Source: DATEHQ01 sp035279525 | GTDB taxonomy: Bacteria; Chloroflexota; Dormibacteria; Dormibacterales; Dormibacteraceae | Assembly (NCBI GenBank): GCA_035279525.1 | Contig: DATEHQ010000198.1 | Location: 1-7,507, forward strand | DNA: 7,507 nt | Direction of reading: 5' to 3' | Shown: piece after piece, positions 1 to 6,599 of the stretch | Numbering within the stretch: position 1 is the stretch's first letter | Layout of the letters: the number at the start of each line of letters is the position of its first letter | Program-made: the position numbers and the translations under genes | The notes under the pieces: generated by a model | The model's input: only the letters and a program-made list of their open reading frames with translations | Told to the model about the DNA's origin: nothing | Database searches by the model: none

Positions 1-1994
1 ACCGCCTGCGGGTTGATCGCCTTGCCGACGTCCTGCGCCGTCGCCAGCTCGACGACCTTGACGAGGCCGAGCTCGGTGTCGACATCGACCACGGCGCGGT
101 GCGCCGCAAAAGCGAACTGCATGTGCGCGTGGGCCTGGCCGGTCTTTTCGTCGAGGCGATGAGTCTGTCGCGGGCGGAACTCACGCGACTCTTCGATCAC
201 CGCATCGCCGAGCAGGGTGGCGAGCCCGATGATCGCCTGTCCGTCTGCGCCGACCACCGCGTCGTGCTCGATCCGAAGGTCGCCGGCGGGATGCAGCTCC
301 GAGTCCACGAGCTCGCGCACGCGATCGAACACGGCCTCGCATGCGGCCTTGACGGCGCCGCCGGTGATGTAGGTCTGGCGCGAAGCCGAAGACGAGCCGG
401 AGGAGCCGACACGCGTGTCGGCATTGAGGACCACGACATCGGTCACGCCGAGTGCGGTCGCTGCGATCTGCGCCTGGACCGTGACCAGGCCCTGTCCGAC
501 CTCGGCCGCCGCGGTGTGCACCTCCGCGCGAGGATGACCGTCCCGCACGTAAAGACGGACCCGGGCGGTCGAATAATCGTTGAAGCCCTCCGAGTAGCCG
601 ACGTTCTTGAATCCGGCCGCGTAGCCCACGCCACGCTTGACCGCCTCGCCGTGGGTGGTGTTGGAGATGCCACCAGGCATCTGCGTGAGATCGACAGGTC
701 GGTCTCCTGCCTGACCGTCGCTGCCATCGGCCGGGAGCGGGAAGGCTCGCACGCGTCTCAGCAGCTCAGCGACTGGGACCGGGCCGTCGATCAGCTGTCC
801 GGTGATCAGCTCCGTCCCGGTCTCCATCGCGTTGCGAAGCCGCAGCTCGACGGGGTCCATGCCCAGCGCTGCGGCCAGCCGGTCCATCTGCGCCTCATGG
901 GCGTAGCAGTTCTGCACCGACCCGAAGCCGCGCATTGCTCCGCAAGGTGGGTTGTTCGTGTACATGACCCAGCCGTCGATGATCGCGTTGGGACAGCGGT
1001 ATGGCCCGAGGGCGAAACACGAGGCGTTGGCGATCACCGCGGTGGAGCTCGACGCGTAGGCCCCGCCGTCGAGCACGATCCTCGCTTTCACGTAGACGAG
1101 GTTGCCGTCGCGGTCCGCACCGTGCTCGTAACGGAGCTTGCCCGGGTGGCGATGCACGTGGCCGACGAACGACTCCGGCCGGGAGTACGAGATCTTGACC
1201 GGGCGCCCTGTCCCGAGCGCGAGCAGGCAGGCATGAGCCTGCATCGAGAGGTCCTCTCGTGCGCCGAAGGCGCCACCGATGCCGGCCATCGTGAGCCGGA
1301 CCTTGTCGGGCGGGAGGTCGAGGATTCCGCAGAGCTGCTGCTGGTCGACGTGAAGCCACTGCGTCGCGATGTAGAGGTCGACCCCTCCCTCACCGTCGGG
1401 AACCGCGAGGCCGGACTCCGGCCCGAGCGGCGCCTGGTCCTGCATCCCGATCTCGTACTGGCCGCGCACGACGACTTCCGCATGTGGGTTCAGGTCGCCG
1501 TGCCGGATCCTGACGTGCCGAGTCACGTTTCCGGCCGGGTGCAGCCGCGGCGCTTCAGGCTTCATCGCAAGCTCGGGGTCGATGAGCGGCGTCAGGACCT
1601 CGTAGTCGACCCTCACCTTCGCCGCCGCGCGGCGCGCCTGCTCCGGGTGATCCGCCGCGACCAGCGCCACCGCCTCGCCCCAGTAGCGAACGTAGTCGAA
1701 AGCGAGCACCGGCTGGTCGGCGATCTCGAGCCCGTAAAGCTTGCGGCCGCGCACATCGCGGTGCGTCACCACCGCCCGCACTCCGGCCATCGCGGCCGCT
1801 TCCGTCGTGTCGATCGACCTGATGCGCGCGTATGGGTGCGGGCTTCGCTTGGTCGCGCCCCACAACATGCCTTCGACCTGCAGGTCCGACGAATATGGGA
1901 AATCGCCGCGCGCCTTGAGCGCTCCGTCGGGGCGCGCGACCCTCTCACCCACACCACCGATGGCGGCGGCCGGCGGCGCGAGGCGCGGCTTCAT
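1..1994 (-). CDS. xdhA: Xanthine dehydrogenase-family molybdopterin-binding (large) subunit, 3' end outside window
   Basis: This is the catalytic subunit of a three-subunit molybdenum hydroxylase, probably oxidising hypoxanthine/xanthine to urate in the cytoplasm. Reading the minus strand from the ATG at 1994 gives 664 residues without a stop, and the frame is still open at the left edge. The N-terminal aldehyde oxidase/xanthine dehydrogenase 'hammerhead' domain covers roughly residues 20-135, and the molybdopterin-binding domain follows. Visible motifs are GGAFGARED at 240-248, with the Glu that corresponds to the catalytic-pocket Glu802 of bovine XDH; GAMRGFG at 352-358, matching the AFRGFG substrate-pocket motif; and AQDVGKAINPQ near the cut end. 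The base-catalyst Glu region lies outside the window. The start overlaps the upstream 2Fe-2S gene as ATGA and has a good ribosome site. An Asn (323) appears to replace the xanthine-contacting Arg880 of the bovine enzyme. The family is clear. Xanthine as substrate rests on the operon, and a PucD-type or related N-heterocycle hydroxylase is the alternative. Confidence 0.93.
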   Translation of the reverse strand, partial: MKPRLAPPAAAIGGVGERVARPDGALKARGDFPYSSDLQVEGMLWGATKRSPHPYARIRSIDTTEAAAMAGVRAVVTHRDVRGRKLYGLEIADQPVLAFDYVRYWGEAVALVAADHPEQARRAAAKVRVDYEVLTPLIDPELAMKPEAPRLHPAGNVTRHVRIRHGDLNPHAEVVVRGQYEIGMQDQAPLGPESGLAVPDGEGGVDLYIATQWLHVDQQQLCGILDLPPDKVRLTMAGIGGAFGAREDLSMQAHACLLALGTGRPVKISYSRPESFVGHVHRHPGKLRYEHGADRDGNLVYVKARIVLDGGAYASSSTAVIANASCFALGPYRCPNAIIDGWVMYTNNPPCGAMRGFGSVQNCYAHEAQMDRLAAALGMDPVELRLRNAMETGTELITGQLIDGPVPVAELLRRVRAFPLPADGSDGQAGDRPVDLTQMPGGISNTTHGEAVKRGVGYAAGFKNVGYSEGFNDYSTARVRLYVRDGHPRAEVHTAAAEVGQGLVTVQAQIAATALGVTDVVVLNADTRVGSSGSSSASRQTYITGGAVKAACEAVFDRVRELVDSELHPAGDLRIEHDAVVGADGQAIIGLATLLGDAVIEESREFRPRQTHRLDEKTGQAHAHMQFAFAAHRAVVDVDTELGLVKVVELATAQDVGKAINPQA

Positions 1995-2458
1995 CCGATC
2001 CTCCCGGCCGCCAGGTGAACCGCATCGATGATCTTCGCGTAACCGGTGCACCGGCAGATGTTGCCGGCGAGGGCCTCCCGGATCTGAGCGCCGGTCGGAT
2101 TCGGCACTCGGCTCAGCAGGTCATGCGTCGCGATCACCAGGCCTGGGGTGCAGAACCCGCACTGCACCGCGCCCGCATCGACGAACGCCTGCTGCACAGG
2201 ATGCAGCCGGCCGGACTCGCCGGCCAGGCCTTCGACAGTTTCGACGTTGCGCCCATTCGCCTGGCCCGCCAGGACCAGGCACGCGCAGACCAGCGCGCCG
2301 TCGAGGAAGACGGAGCACGAGCCGCATTCGCCCTGCTCGCACGCGTTCTTCGAGCCGAAAAGGCCAAGCCGTTCCCGCAGAAGGTAAAGGAGGCTCTCGC
2401 CCTCCCACACGTCATCGGCGGCGCGCGCCCTGCCGTTGACCGAGCACTCGACCCTCAT
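1991..2458 (-). CDS. xdhC: Xanthine dehydrogenase-family 2Fe-2S (small) subunit
   Basis: This 155-residue subunit carries the two 2Fe-2S clusters that pass electrons from the molybdenum centre to FAD. The N-terminal plant-ferredoxin-like domain has cysteines 40, 45, 48 and 60 in the usual C-x4-C-x2-C-x11-C spacing, inside ACEQGECGSCSV. The C-terminal helical domain has C100, C103, C135 and C137 (QCGFCTPG and NICRCTGY) with the expected C-x2-C-x31-C-x-C spacing. Length is normal for the family, which is about 150-170 residues. An extra cysteine at 58 sits next to ligand C60. The ATG at 2458 overlaps the FAD-subunit stop as ATGA, with a GAGG ribosome site six bases upstream at 2465-2468. The stop overlaps the large-subunit start in the same way. 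E. coli names this subunit XdhC, while B. subtilis names it PucE. Confidence 0.96.
   Translation of the reverse strand: MRVECSVNGRARAADDVWEGESLLYLLRERLGLFGSKNACEQGECGSCSVFLDGALVCACLVLAGQANGRNVETVEGLAGESGRLHPVQQAFVDAGAVQCGFCTPGLVIATHDLLSRVPNPTGAQIREALAGNICRCTGYAKIIDAVHLAAGRIG
2000..2005 (-). promoter_or_regulatory. Ribosome binding site of the molybdopterin subunit gene
   Basis: On the minus strand this reads GGGAGG, five bases before the ATG at 1994. It lies inside the end of the 2Fe-2S subunit gene and supports the overlapping ATGA start. It is one of the few strong Shine-Dalgarno sequences in the operon. Confidence 0.7.
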
Positions 2459-3330
2459 TTCCTGCCTCGGCGATATTCATCCCAGATCCACATGAAGCTC
2501 CGGCGCGCGAGCACCCAGAGGGCGCGGCGCCGGTAGGAGGCAGTTCCGCGGACGTCGTCGATCGGACTGGCGGCCTTCACGAGCAGCTCGGCGAATCGCG
2601 TGAGCGCGGCGTAGTGGACCTCCTTGTGCTCATCCCACAGGAGCTCCTCGTCGAGCACGCCCTCGATGAAGCGGCAAGCATCCACCGGATAGATCGGCGT
2701 CGGTCCGGCCGAGCCGATGCCCGCACCGACTCTGTGATTGACCGGGTCCAGGGTCAAGGCCAGGGCGCAGACCGCGATCACCATCGCGTTCCGTGTTCCC
2801 ACCTTGGAGAACTGCTGCGGCCCGCGCGCGGGCTCGATGAGAAATGCGGCAATCAGCTCATCCGGCCGCATCGCGTTGCGCTTCGGACCCACGAAGAACT
2901 CGCGAGCCGGGACGCGCCGCCGGCCCGACCTCGACTCCAGCTCGATCACGGCGTCCGCGGCCAGCAGGACGGGGTGCGCGTCGCCCGCGGGTGAAGCGGT
3001 CCCGAGATTGCCGCCGACGGTCCCACGGTTGCGGATCTGCGGGGAACCGACGGTGCGCGCGGCCATCGCCAGGCCGGGAAGGCGGTCGCCGAGCTCGTCG
3101 ATGAGCCGCGAGTACGTCACGCCCGCGCCGACGCGCAGCGCCCCATCCTCCGCGCCCCATTCGGTCAGCTCCTGGACGCGCGTCAGATCCAGGATCGCCT
3201 CTGGCCGCCTGTGATCGAGGTTGATCTCCACCATCAGGTCGGTGCCGCCCGCCACCGGCGTTGCCTCGGGGTGCGCGGCCTTCATCTCGAGGGCCTCCGA
3301 CCAGGTGGCCGGCTGAAGGAACCGGATCAC
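2455..3330 (-). CDS. xdhB: Xanthine dehydrogenase-family FAD-binding (medium) subunit
   Basis: This 291-residue FAD subunit passes electrons from the 2Fe-2S clusters to NAD+ or another acceptor. The first FAD-binding motif is PVAGGTDLMV at residues 26-35, and the second is NRGTVGGNLGTASPAGD at 101-117. The C-terminal CO dehydrogenase flavoprotein-like domain includes GIGSAGPTPI at 204-213 and SPIDDVRG at 255-262. The frame stays open further upstream, to 3621, but that extension is low-complexity Arg/Gly-rich translation antisense in spirit to the uricase gene and has no family similarity. The start chosen is the GTG at 3330, directly before IRFLQPATW, where family members begin. This GTG overlaps the uricase TGA as GTGA, with GGAGG at 3344-3348 as a somewhat distant ribosome site. 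Length matches CoxM/XdhB proteins, which are about 280-300 residues. Confidence 0.95.
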   Translation of the reverse strand: MIRFLQPATWSEALEMKAAHPEATPVAGGTDLMVEINLDHRRPEAILDLTRVQELTEWGAEDGALRVGAGVTYSRLIDELGDRLPGLAMAARTVGSPQIRNRGTVGGNLGTASPAGDAHPVLLAADAVIELESRSGRRRVPAREFFVGPKRNAMRPDELIAAFLIEPARGPQQFSKVGTRNAMVIAVCALALTLDPVNHRVGAGIGSAGPTPIYPVDACRFIEGVLDEELLWDEHKEVHYAALTRFAELLVKAASPIDDVRGTASYRRRALWVLARRSFMWIWDEYRRGRK

Positions 3331-4196
3331 CAGGCGAAGCCCGCCTCCGGCGCGTCGTCGCGGATCACCGTGCCCTCGATCAGGCCGTAGGGACGGTCGG
3401 CGGCGAAGAAGACCTCGTTGTCGTTGGCCAGCCCGAATGGAGCGAGGTCGACCGCGATGTGGTGCTTGTTCGGCATCGAGAGGCGGATCTCGGCCACCTC
3501 GGGCTGCCCCGCGAGCACGGCGTGACCCATCGCGTAGAGAGTTTGCTGAAGGGCCAGGCTGTGGTGTGTGGCGAAGGCCTCCAGCATCGCACGCCTGGCG
3601 GCCTCGAACGATGCCGACCACTCGTGCCGGACGCCGGTGTAGCGCCAGCGAGCGGTCACCGCCGTGGCGAGGATGCGGTCTCTGGTCTCGGGCAGCGTCG
3701 TGTAGCGGTCCCGCGGAAAGCCCCAGAACTCGGAGCCGGCCGACTTGAGCACGACCAGGTCGCCCAGACCGCCGACGACCCAGCCGGCATCGTCGGTGCA
3801 GGTGATGGTGGCGGTCCGCTTTTCAGCTGCGCCGCGGACGTAGGCGTCCGGAAGCAAACGGCCCCCTGCCTCGATCGGGCTCCATGCGTACTCCTCGATC
3901 GTCACTCGCGCCCGATAAACGGACGCGTACTCGCCCACGAAGTGCCGAGCCAGGCGCAGCCCGAAGTCCTCGATGTCTCCGATCGGTTCCTTCGCAAAGG
4001 CGAAGACGGTGTTCTTCTGCGTGTCGGTCGGGATGACGTTGCTGTTGTCGCCGGTCAGGTGGCTCGCGGCGAAATCGCCCGACAGCGAAATGCTGACGTT
4101 GAGGTCTTTGATCTCGTGCCGGCCGGCCGCGCGGGTCACGCGCACGACGCGCGTCTCCGCCTTGCCGTACTGGTTGTCGCCGAGGACGATGGTCAC
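3327..4196 (-). CDS. uox: Urate oxidase (uricase), cofactor-independent
   Basis: This enzyme oxidises urate to 5-hydroxyisourate with O2, producing H2O2. The 289-residue length is typical of the two-T-fold (tunnelling-fold) uricases. Residues matching the fungal enzyme's active site are K12 (YGKAETR), T57-D58 in IPTDTQKNTVF, the EFWGF block at 156-160, R174 in TRDRILAT, Q231, and H246 in MPNKHH. The catalytic Lys-Thr pair and the His are therefore all present, so the enzyme should be active. No signal peptide is visible. It starts with GTG at 4196, immediately after the TGA of the HIU hydrolase gene (4197-4199) with no spacer, and only a weak AGGGG precedes it. Its stop overlaps the FAD-subunit start by four bases. 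It is a stand-alone uricase, unlike the B. subtilis PucL fusion with OHCU decarboxylase. Confidence 0.97.
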   Translation of the reverse strand: MTIVLGDNQYGKAETRVVRVTRAAGRHEIKDLNVSISLSGDFAASHLTGDNSNVIPTDTQKNTVFAFAKEPIGDIEDFGLRLARHFVGEYASVYRARVTIEEYAWSPIEAGGRLLPDAYVRGAAEKRTATITCTDDAGWVVGGLGDLVVLKSAGSEFWGFPRDRYTTLPETRDRILATAVTARWRYTGVRHEWSASFEAARRAMLEAFATHHSLALQQTLYAMGHAVLAGQPEVAEIRLSMPNKHHIAVDLAPFGLANDNEVFFAADRPYGLIEGTVIRDDAPEAGFAW

Positions 4197-4532
4197 TCAG
4201 ACACCCCTGTACGTGCTGTAGCCATACGGGCTGAGCAGCACGGGTAGGTGGAGGTGCGCAGATGGATCGTCGAGGTTGAAGACCACGGAGACCTCCGGGT
4301 AGAAGGCGCTGAGCCCAGAGCGCTCGAAGTAGGGCCGGGTCGAAAACCGAAGGCGATACTCACCGGCCTCGAGGTCGTCGGCGGTCACGCTTCGGACCCG
4401 CCCGTCGGCGTCGGTCACGGCAGTCGCGAGCTCACGCCAGTCGCCATCCGCCTCGCGACGGTCGAGCGTCACGTCGACCCCGGCGGCCGGGGTTCCGCGC
4501 ATGGTGTCGAGGACGTGGGTGGAGATGGTCAC
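4197..4532 (-). CDS. hiuH: 5-hydroxyisourate hydrolase (transthyretin-like)
   Basis: This enzyme hydrolyses 5-hydroxyisourate, the uricase product, to OHCU. The 111-residue protein is the normal size for the family. It starts with STHVLDTMRGTPA, carrying catalytic H6, and has R46 in the TDADGRVR segment. The AHLHLPVLLSPYGYSTYRG block at 92-110 carries the active-site His (H95) and most of the C-terminal signature. The signature normally ends YRGS, but here it ends YRGV, with GTC as the last codon. No signal peptide is visible, so it is cytoplasmic. The GTG start at 4532 overlaps the uraD stop as GTGA and has no evident ribosome site, so its translation probably depends on uraD. Its stop abuts the uricase start directly. 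Confidence 0.96.
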   Translation of the reverse strand: MTISTHVLDTMRGTPAAGVDVTLDRREADGDWRELATAVTDADGRVRSVTADDLEAGEYRLRFSTRPYFERSGLSAFYPEVSVVFNLDDPSAHLHLPVLLSPYGYSTYRGV

Positions 4533-5044
4533 GCGTTCAGGAGCGCGAGCAGGCGCAGGCGCGTGATCTTCCGCTGTTCCGCGGCAGCCACCTCGAGCTC
4601 CCTGAACGGGTCGTTCTTCATGCGCTGCCTGAGCGCGTGCAGGATCTCGTCGGCTCCTCGCCCGCTGGCGGAGATGAGAAAGACGTGACCAAAACGTTCC
4701 TCATACTCACGATTCTCTGCCGCCAGCGCCGCCCGCGTCGCCGCCGACGCCTGCGTCACCGCGGCCTGCTCGCGATCCGAGGACGCCGGCGCGTGACCGC
4801 CGCGCTCGCCGATCCGAGGATGAGCGGCGAAGGCGCGAAGCCAATCGCCCGGCTTCAGGCCGGTCCAGGCTTGCTCGGCCGCCGCCAGGACCTGGTCGAC
4901 GTCGCGATATGGACGGCCCGCCGCCATGCGTGCTGACCATTCGTGGTTGGCGAAGCAAGCCAGCAGCGCACCCTCGGCCTCCTCACGCGGCAGGCCGTTG
5001 AACCGCTCGAGGTCTTGATTCCGCACCCTCTCGCTCACAGCCAC
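4529..5044 (-). CDS. uraD: 2-oxo-4-hydroxy-4-carboxy-5-ureidoimidazoline (OHCU) decarboxylase
   Basis: This enzyme decarboxylates OHCU stereoselectively to S-allantoin, the last step of the urate branch encoded here. The all-helical 171-residue protein matches the usual length of about 165-175. Family features are FNGLPREEAEGAL at 15-27, ACFANHEW near 29-36, AAHPRIGERGG at 73-83 with the catalytic His at 75, the DREQAAV segment at 90-96, EYEERFGHVFLISASGRG at 113-130, and NDPFRELEVAA at 144-154. It is the first gene of the operon. The annotated start is the GTG at 5044. A second GTG at 5038 is equally possible, and neither has a clear Shine-Dalgarno sequence. A TAGGTAAT stretch about a dozen bases upstream could be a -10 element giving a nearly leaderless message, but this is inference. 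Confidence 0.95.
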   Translation of the reverse strand: MAVSERVRNQDLERFNGLPREEAEGALLACFANHEWSARMAAGRPYRDVDQVLAAAEQAWTGLKPGDWLRAFAAHPRIGERGGHAPASSDREQAAVTQASAATRAALAAENREYEERFGHVFLISASGRGADEILHALRQRMKNDPFRELEVAAAEQRKITRLRLLALLNA

Positions 5045-5119
5045 CCGGCGGGAGAAGATTACCTAGTCGATCGGCCCGGCTCCCGGGACGCGGCCGGACA
5101 CCGGAGCGGCTAACTTCGT

Positions 5120-5129
5120 TCCGGATGGA
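5120..5129 (+). repeat. Direct repeat TCCGGATGGA, copy 1
   Basis: This is the first of two identical 10-base copies in the divergent promoter region. The second copy begins exactly 42 bases further on, close to four turns of B-DNA. An operator role is inferred from placement and spacing only. Confidence 0.45.
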
Positions 5130-5161
5130 TGGAAAGGTCCAGCTCCTGAATTCGCCTACCC

Positions 5162-5171
5162 TCCGGATGGA
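5162..5171 (+). repeat. Direct repeat TCCGGATGGA, copy 2
   Basis: This copy is identical to the one at 5120-5129, in the same orientation. Both contain the palindrome TCCGGA. They also fall in the same frame of the start-less open frame, where each encodes Pro-Asp-Gly, so a decayed coding repeat is an alternative to an operator. Confidence 0.45.
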
Positions 5172-5213
5172 GAGCTGCGTCCGACGACCTTCCTCTACAA
5201 GCCGCTGACCTGA

Positions 5214-5227
5214 GCCCGGGAGCGGGC
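5214..5227 (+). other. Short GC hairpin upstream of the amidase gene
   Basis: GCCCG (5214-5218) pairs perfectly with CGGGC (5223-5227) around a four-base GGAG loop. It sits directly after the TGA of the start-less frame and about 55 bases before the amidase ATG. No T-run follows, so it is not a typical intrinsic terminator. If transcribed, it would lie in the amidase leader. Chance is plausible in GC-rich sequence. Confidence 0.25.
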
Positions 5228-5283
5228 CGCCGCCCCCCGGTGCGCCCCGCAGGAATCCGCGCTCGGGTCAGAATTCATGGGCA

Positions 5284-6579
5284 ATGAAGGCGGATTCGTC
5301 CCGCTGGCTCTCCGCCGGCGAGATCGTCAAGGGCACGAGCTCGGGCAGGCTCGAGCCGCAGGCGGTCGTCGAATCGCACCTGGCGGCGATCGACCGGATC
5401 GACGCCACGATCCACGCCTTCGTCCACGTGGACCGCAAGGCGAAGGCCTCGCAGGGACGGCTCGCCGGAGTCACCCTGGCCGTCAAGGACAACCTGCCGG
5501 TGGCTGGCATGCCGTGGACCGATGGCAGCGCGGTCTGGAAGGACCGGGTTCCCAAGGAGGACGCGGCGGCCGTCGCGCGTGCCCGTGCGGCCGGCGCCGC
5601 GGTCATCGGCAAGACCAACCTGCCCGAGCTGGCGGCGGCGGTCGGCACGACCAACGCCCTCTTCCCCGCCACCAACAACCCCTGGCGCGAGGGCTTCACC
5701 CCCGGCGGGTCGACGGGTGGAAGCGCGGCGGCGGTGGCGGCGGGGATGGTCACGCTCGGGGTCGGCACCGACATGGGCGGCTCGATTCGCATCCCCGCTT
5801 CCTGCTGCGGCGTGGTCGGCCTGCGGCCGTCGCCGAACCGTGTTCCCGACGATCGCCCTGACGCGGCCGGGCTGTCGATGGTCTGCCCACTCGGCCGCAA
5901 GGTCGCGGACGTGCGGCTTCTGTACTCGGTCCTCGCCGGCGCCCCCCTGCCTGGGCGCCAGCAACAGCTCCCCGTGTACCGGGTCGGCGTGGTCGAGTCG
6001 ACCACGCTCGGCATCGATGCCGCATGCGCCGAAGCGTGCCGCCAGGCATGCGACACCATGGAGGCTCGCGGCCACCGGATAACGCCGATACCGTGGGAGT
6101 CTGAGCCGGTGGCGGAGGGCTACGGTGTCGTGCGCCGCGCGAGCATGGCGTCCTTCCCCGCCAACCCCAAGCGCTTTGCTCCCGGCATCCGCAAGCTGGT
6201 CGAGGAGGGCCGCAAGCTCGGCGCCGTCGATTATTTCGAGGCTTTCGAACGCGCGAGCACGTCCGCTTTCAAGACCGTGACGACCCCGCTGCTCCAGGAT
6301 TTCGACTTCCTGCTCACGCCGACGCTCGGCCTTACCCCGATGGCCATCGCCGACGTGCCCGCCTTCCTCGGGGGACCGTACCGGCGCTACATCCAGTTCG
6401 TGCTGCCGGTCAGCTTCGCGCACACGCCGGCGATCTCGGTTCCCGCCGGACTGCACGAAGGGCTGCCCGTCGGCGTGCAGCTGGTGGGCCGGTCCGGCGC
6501 GGAGTGGGAGCTGCTCGACCTCGCCGAGCAGCTCGAGGAGAGCACAGGCTTCGGTTTTCAGCGTCCACCAGCGGCCTGA
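5284..6579 (+). CDS. Amidase-signature family hydrolase (AtzE/ureido-acid amidohydrolase-like)
   Basis: This 431-residue cytoplasmic C-N hydrolase belongs to the amidase-signature family. The Lys-cisSer-Ser triad is intact: K68 in LAVKDN, S143 in GGSTGGSAAAVAAG, and nucleophile S167 in GTDMGGSIRIPAS. The spacings of 75 and 24 residues equal those in fatty acid amide hydrolase. The protein begins with the usual LSAGEI and ends soon after GLPVGVQLVG, with no allophanate-hydrolase-type C-terminal domain. The ATG at 5284 lacks a clear ribosome site; the ATG at 5277 is in another frame. A ring-opening amidohydrolase gene follows after 20 bases, so the amidase probably acts on its linear product, as AtzE (1-carboxybiuret hydrolase) or ureidomalonase would. 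That substrate is inference. No AtzG-like small subunit is visible. The family assignment is firm and the specific reaction is unknown. Confidence 0.94.
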   Translation: MKADSSRWLSAGEIVKGTSSGRLEPQAVVESHLAAIDRIDATIHAFVHVDRKAKASQGRLAGVTLAVKDNLPVAGMPWTDGSAVWKDRVPKEDAAAVARARAAGAAVIGKTNLPELAAAVGTTNALFPATNNPWREGFTPGGSTGGSAAAVAAGMVTLGVGTDMGGSIRIPASCCGVVGLRPSPNRVPDDRPDAAGLSMVCPLGRKVADVRLLYSVLAGAPLPGRQQQLPVYRVGVVESTTLGIDAACAEACRQACDTMEARGHRITPIPWESEPVAEGYGVVRRASMASFPANPKRFAPGIRKLVEEGRKLGAVDYFEAFERASTSAFKTVTTPLLQDFDFLLTPTLGLTPMAIADVPAFLGGPYRRYIQFVLPVSFAHTPAISVPAGLHEGLPVGVQLVGRSGAEWELLDLAEQLEESTGFGFQRPPAA

Positions 6580-6587
6580 CGGTCACC

Positions 6588-6594
6588 GAGGAGG
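6588..6594 (+). promoter_or_regulatory. Ribosome binding site of the ring-opening amidohydrolase gene
   Basis: GAGGAGG is a strong Shine-Dalgarno sequence ending five bases before the GTG at 6600. It decides the start, because the nearby ATG at 6598 is followed at once by TGA and cannot encode a protein. Confidence 0.8.
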
Positions 6595-6599
6595 TCCAT

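Larger units (their letters stand above)
5067..5213 (+). pseudogene. Possible C-terminal gene remnant, open frame without a start codon
   Basis: After a TAG at 5064-5066, this frame stays open for 48 codons to a TGA at 5211-5213, without any ATG, GTG or TTG start. The translated end (PDGELRPTTFLYKPLT) and the paired VPDG/PPDG segments look somewhat protein-like. I cannot assign a family, and third-position G/C is lower than in neighbouring genes. It may be the decayed tail of a lost gene or simply chance openness in GC-rich DNA, so this is a weak call. Confidence 0.15.
5045..5283. promoter_or_regulatory. Divergent intergenic region between the purine operon and the amidase operon
   Basis: This 239-base gap separates two genes transcribed away from each other, so both promoters should lie here. 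I see no convincing -35/-10 pair. The best minus-strand candidate is TAGGTAATCT, at about 5056-5065 when read on that strand, very close to the uraD start. The gap also contains a 10-base direct repeat, a GC-rich hairpin and a start-less open frame, listed separately. Local composition is less G/C-biased around 5111-5200 than in the flanking genes. No regulator gene is in the window. Confidence 0.6.

Noticed and set aside
99..2018. Plus-strand open frame of 639 codons
   Set aside because: It lies exactly antisense, in mirrored codon register, to the molybdopterin subunit gene, which carries clear family motifs over its whole length. Such long antisense frames are expected in GC-rich genes. 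Its Arg/His/Asp-rich translation matches nothing I recognise.
3331..3621. Upstream extension of the FAD-subunit frame to an earlier start
   Set aside because: The extra 97 codons overlap the uricase gene, are Arg/Gly-rich without family similarity, and would precede the natural N-terminus. The GTG at 3330 with its GTGA overlap fits family length.
3261..4247. Plus-strand open frame opposite uricase
   Set aside because: The minus-strand uricase has all active-site residues and precise junctions with its neighbours. The opposite frame has no recognisable domain.
5125..5208. 27-codon small open frame from the ATG at 5125
   Set aside because: It has no ribosome site, no recognisable sequence, and a length easily reached by chance.
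5214..5227. Intrinsic terminator
   Set aside because: The hairpin is only five base pairs and has no following T-run. It also lies upstream of a gene rather than after one.
5277..5861. Plus-strand frame starting at the ATG at 5277
   Set aside because: It is out of frame with the amidase and yields an Arg/Gly-rich sequence. The true gene starts seven bases later at 5284.
5268..6456. Long minus-strand open frames opposite the amidase gene
   Set aside because: The plus-strand amidase has an intact catalytic triad with correct spacing. The antisense frames show no family motifs and carry the composition of GC-rich shadows.
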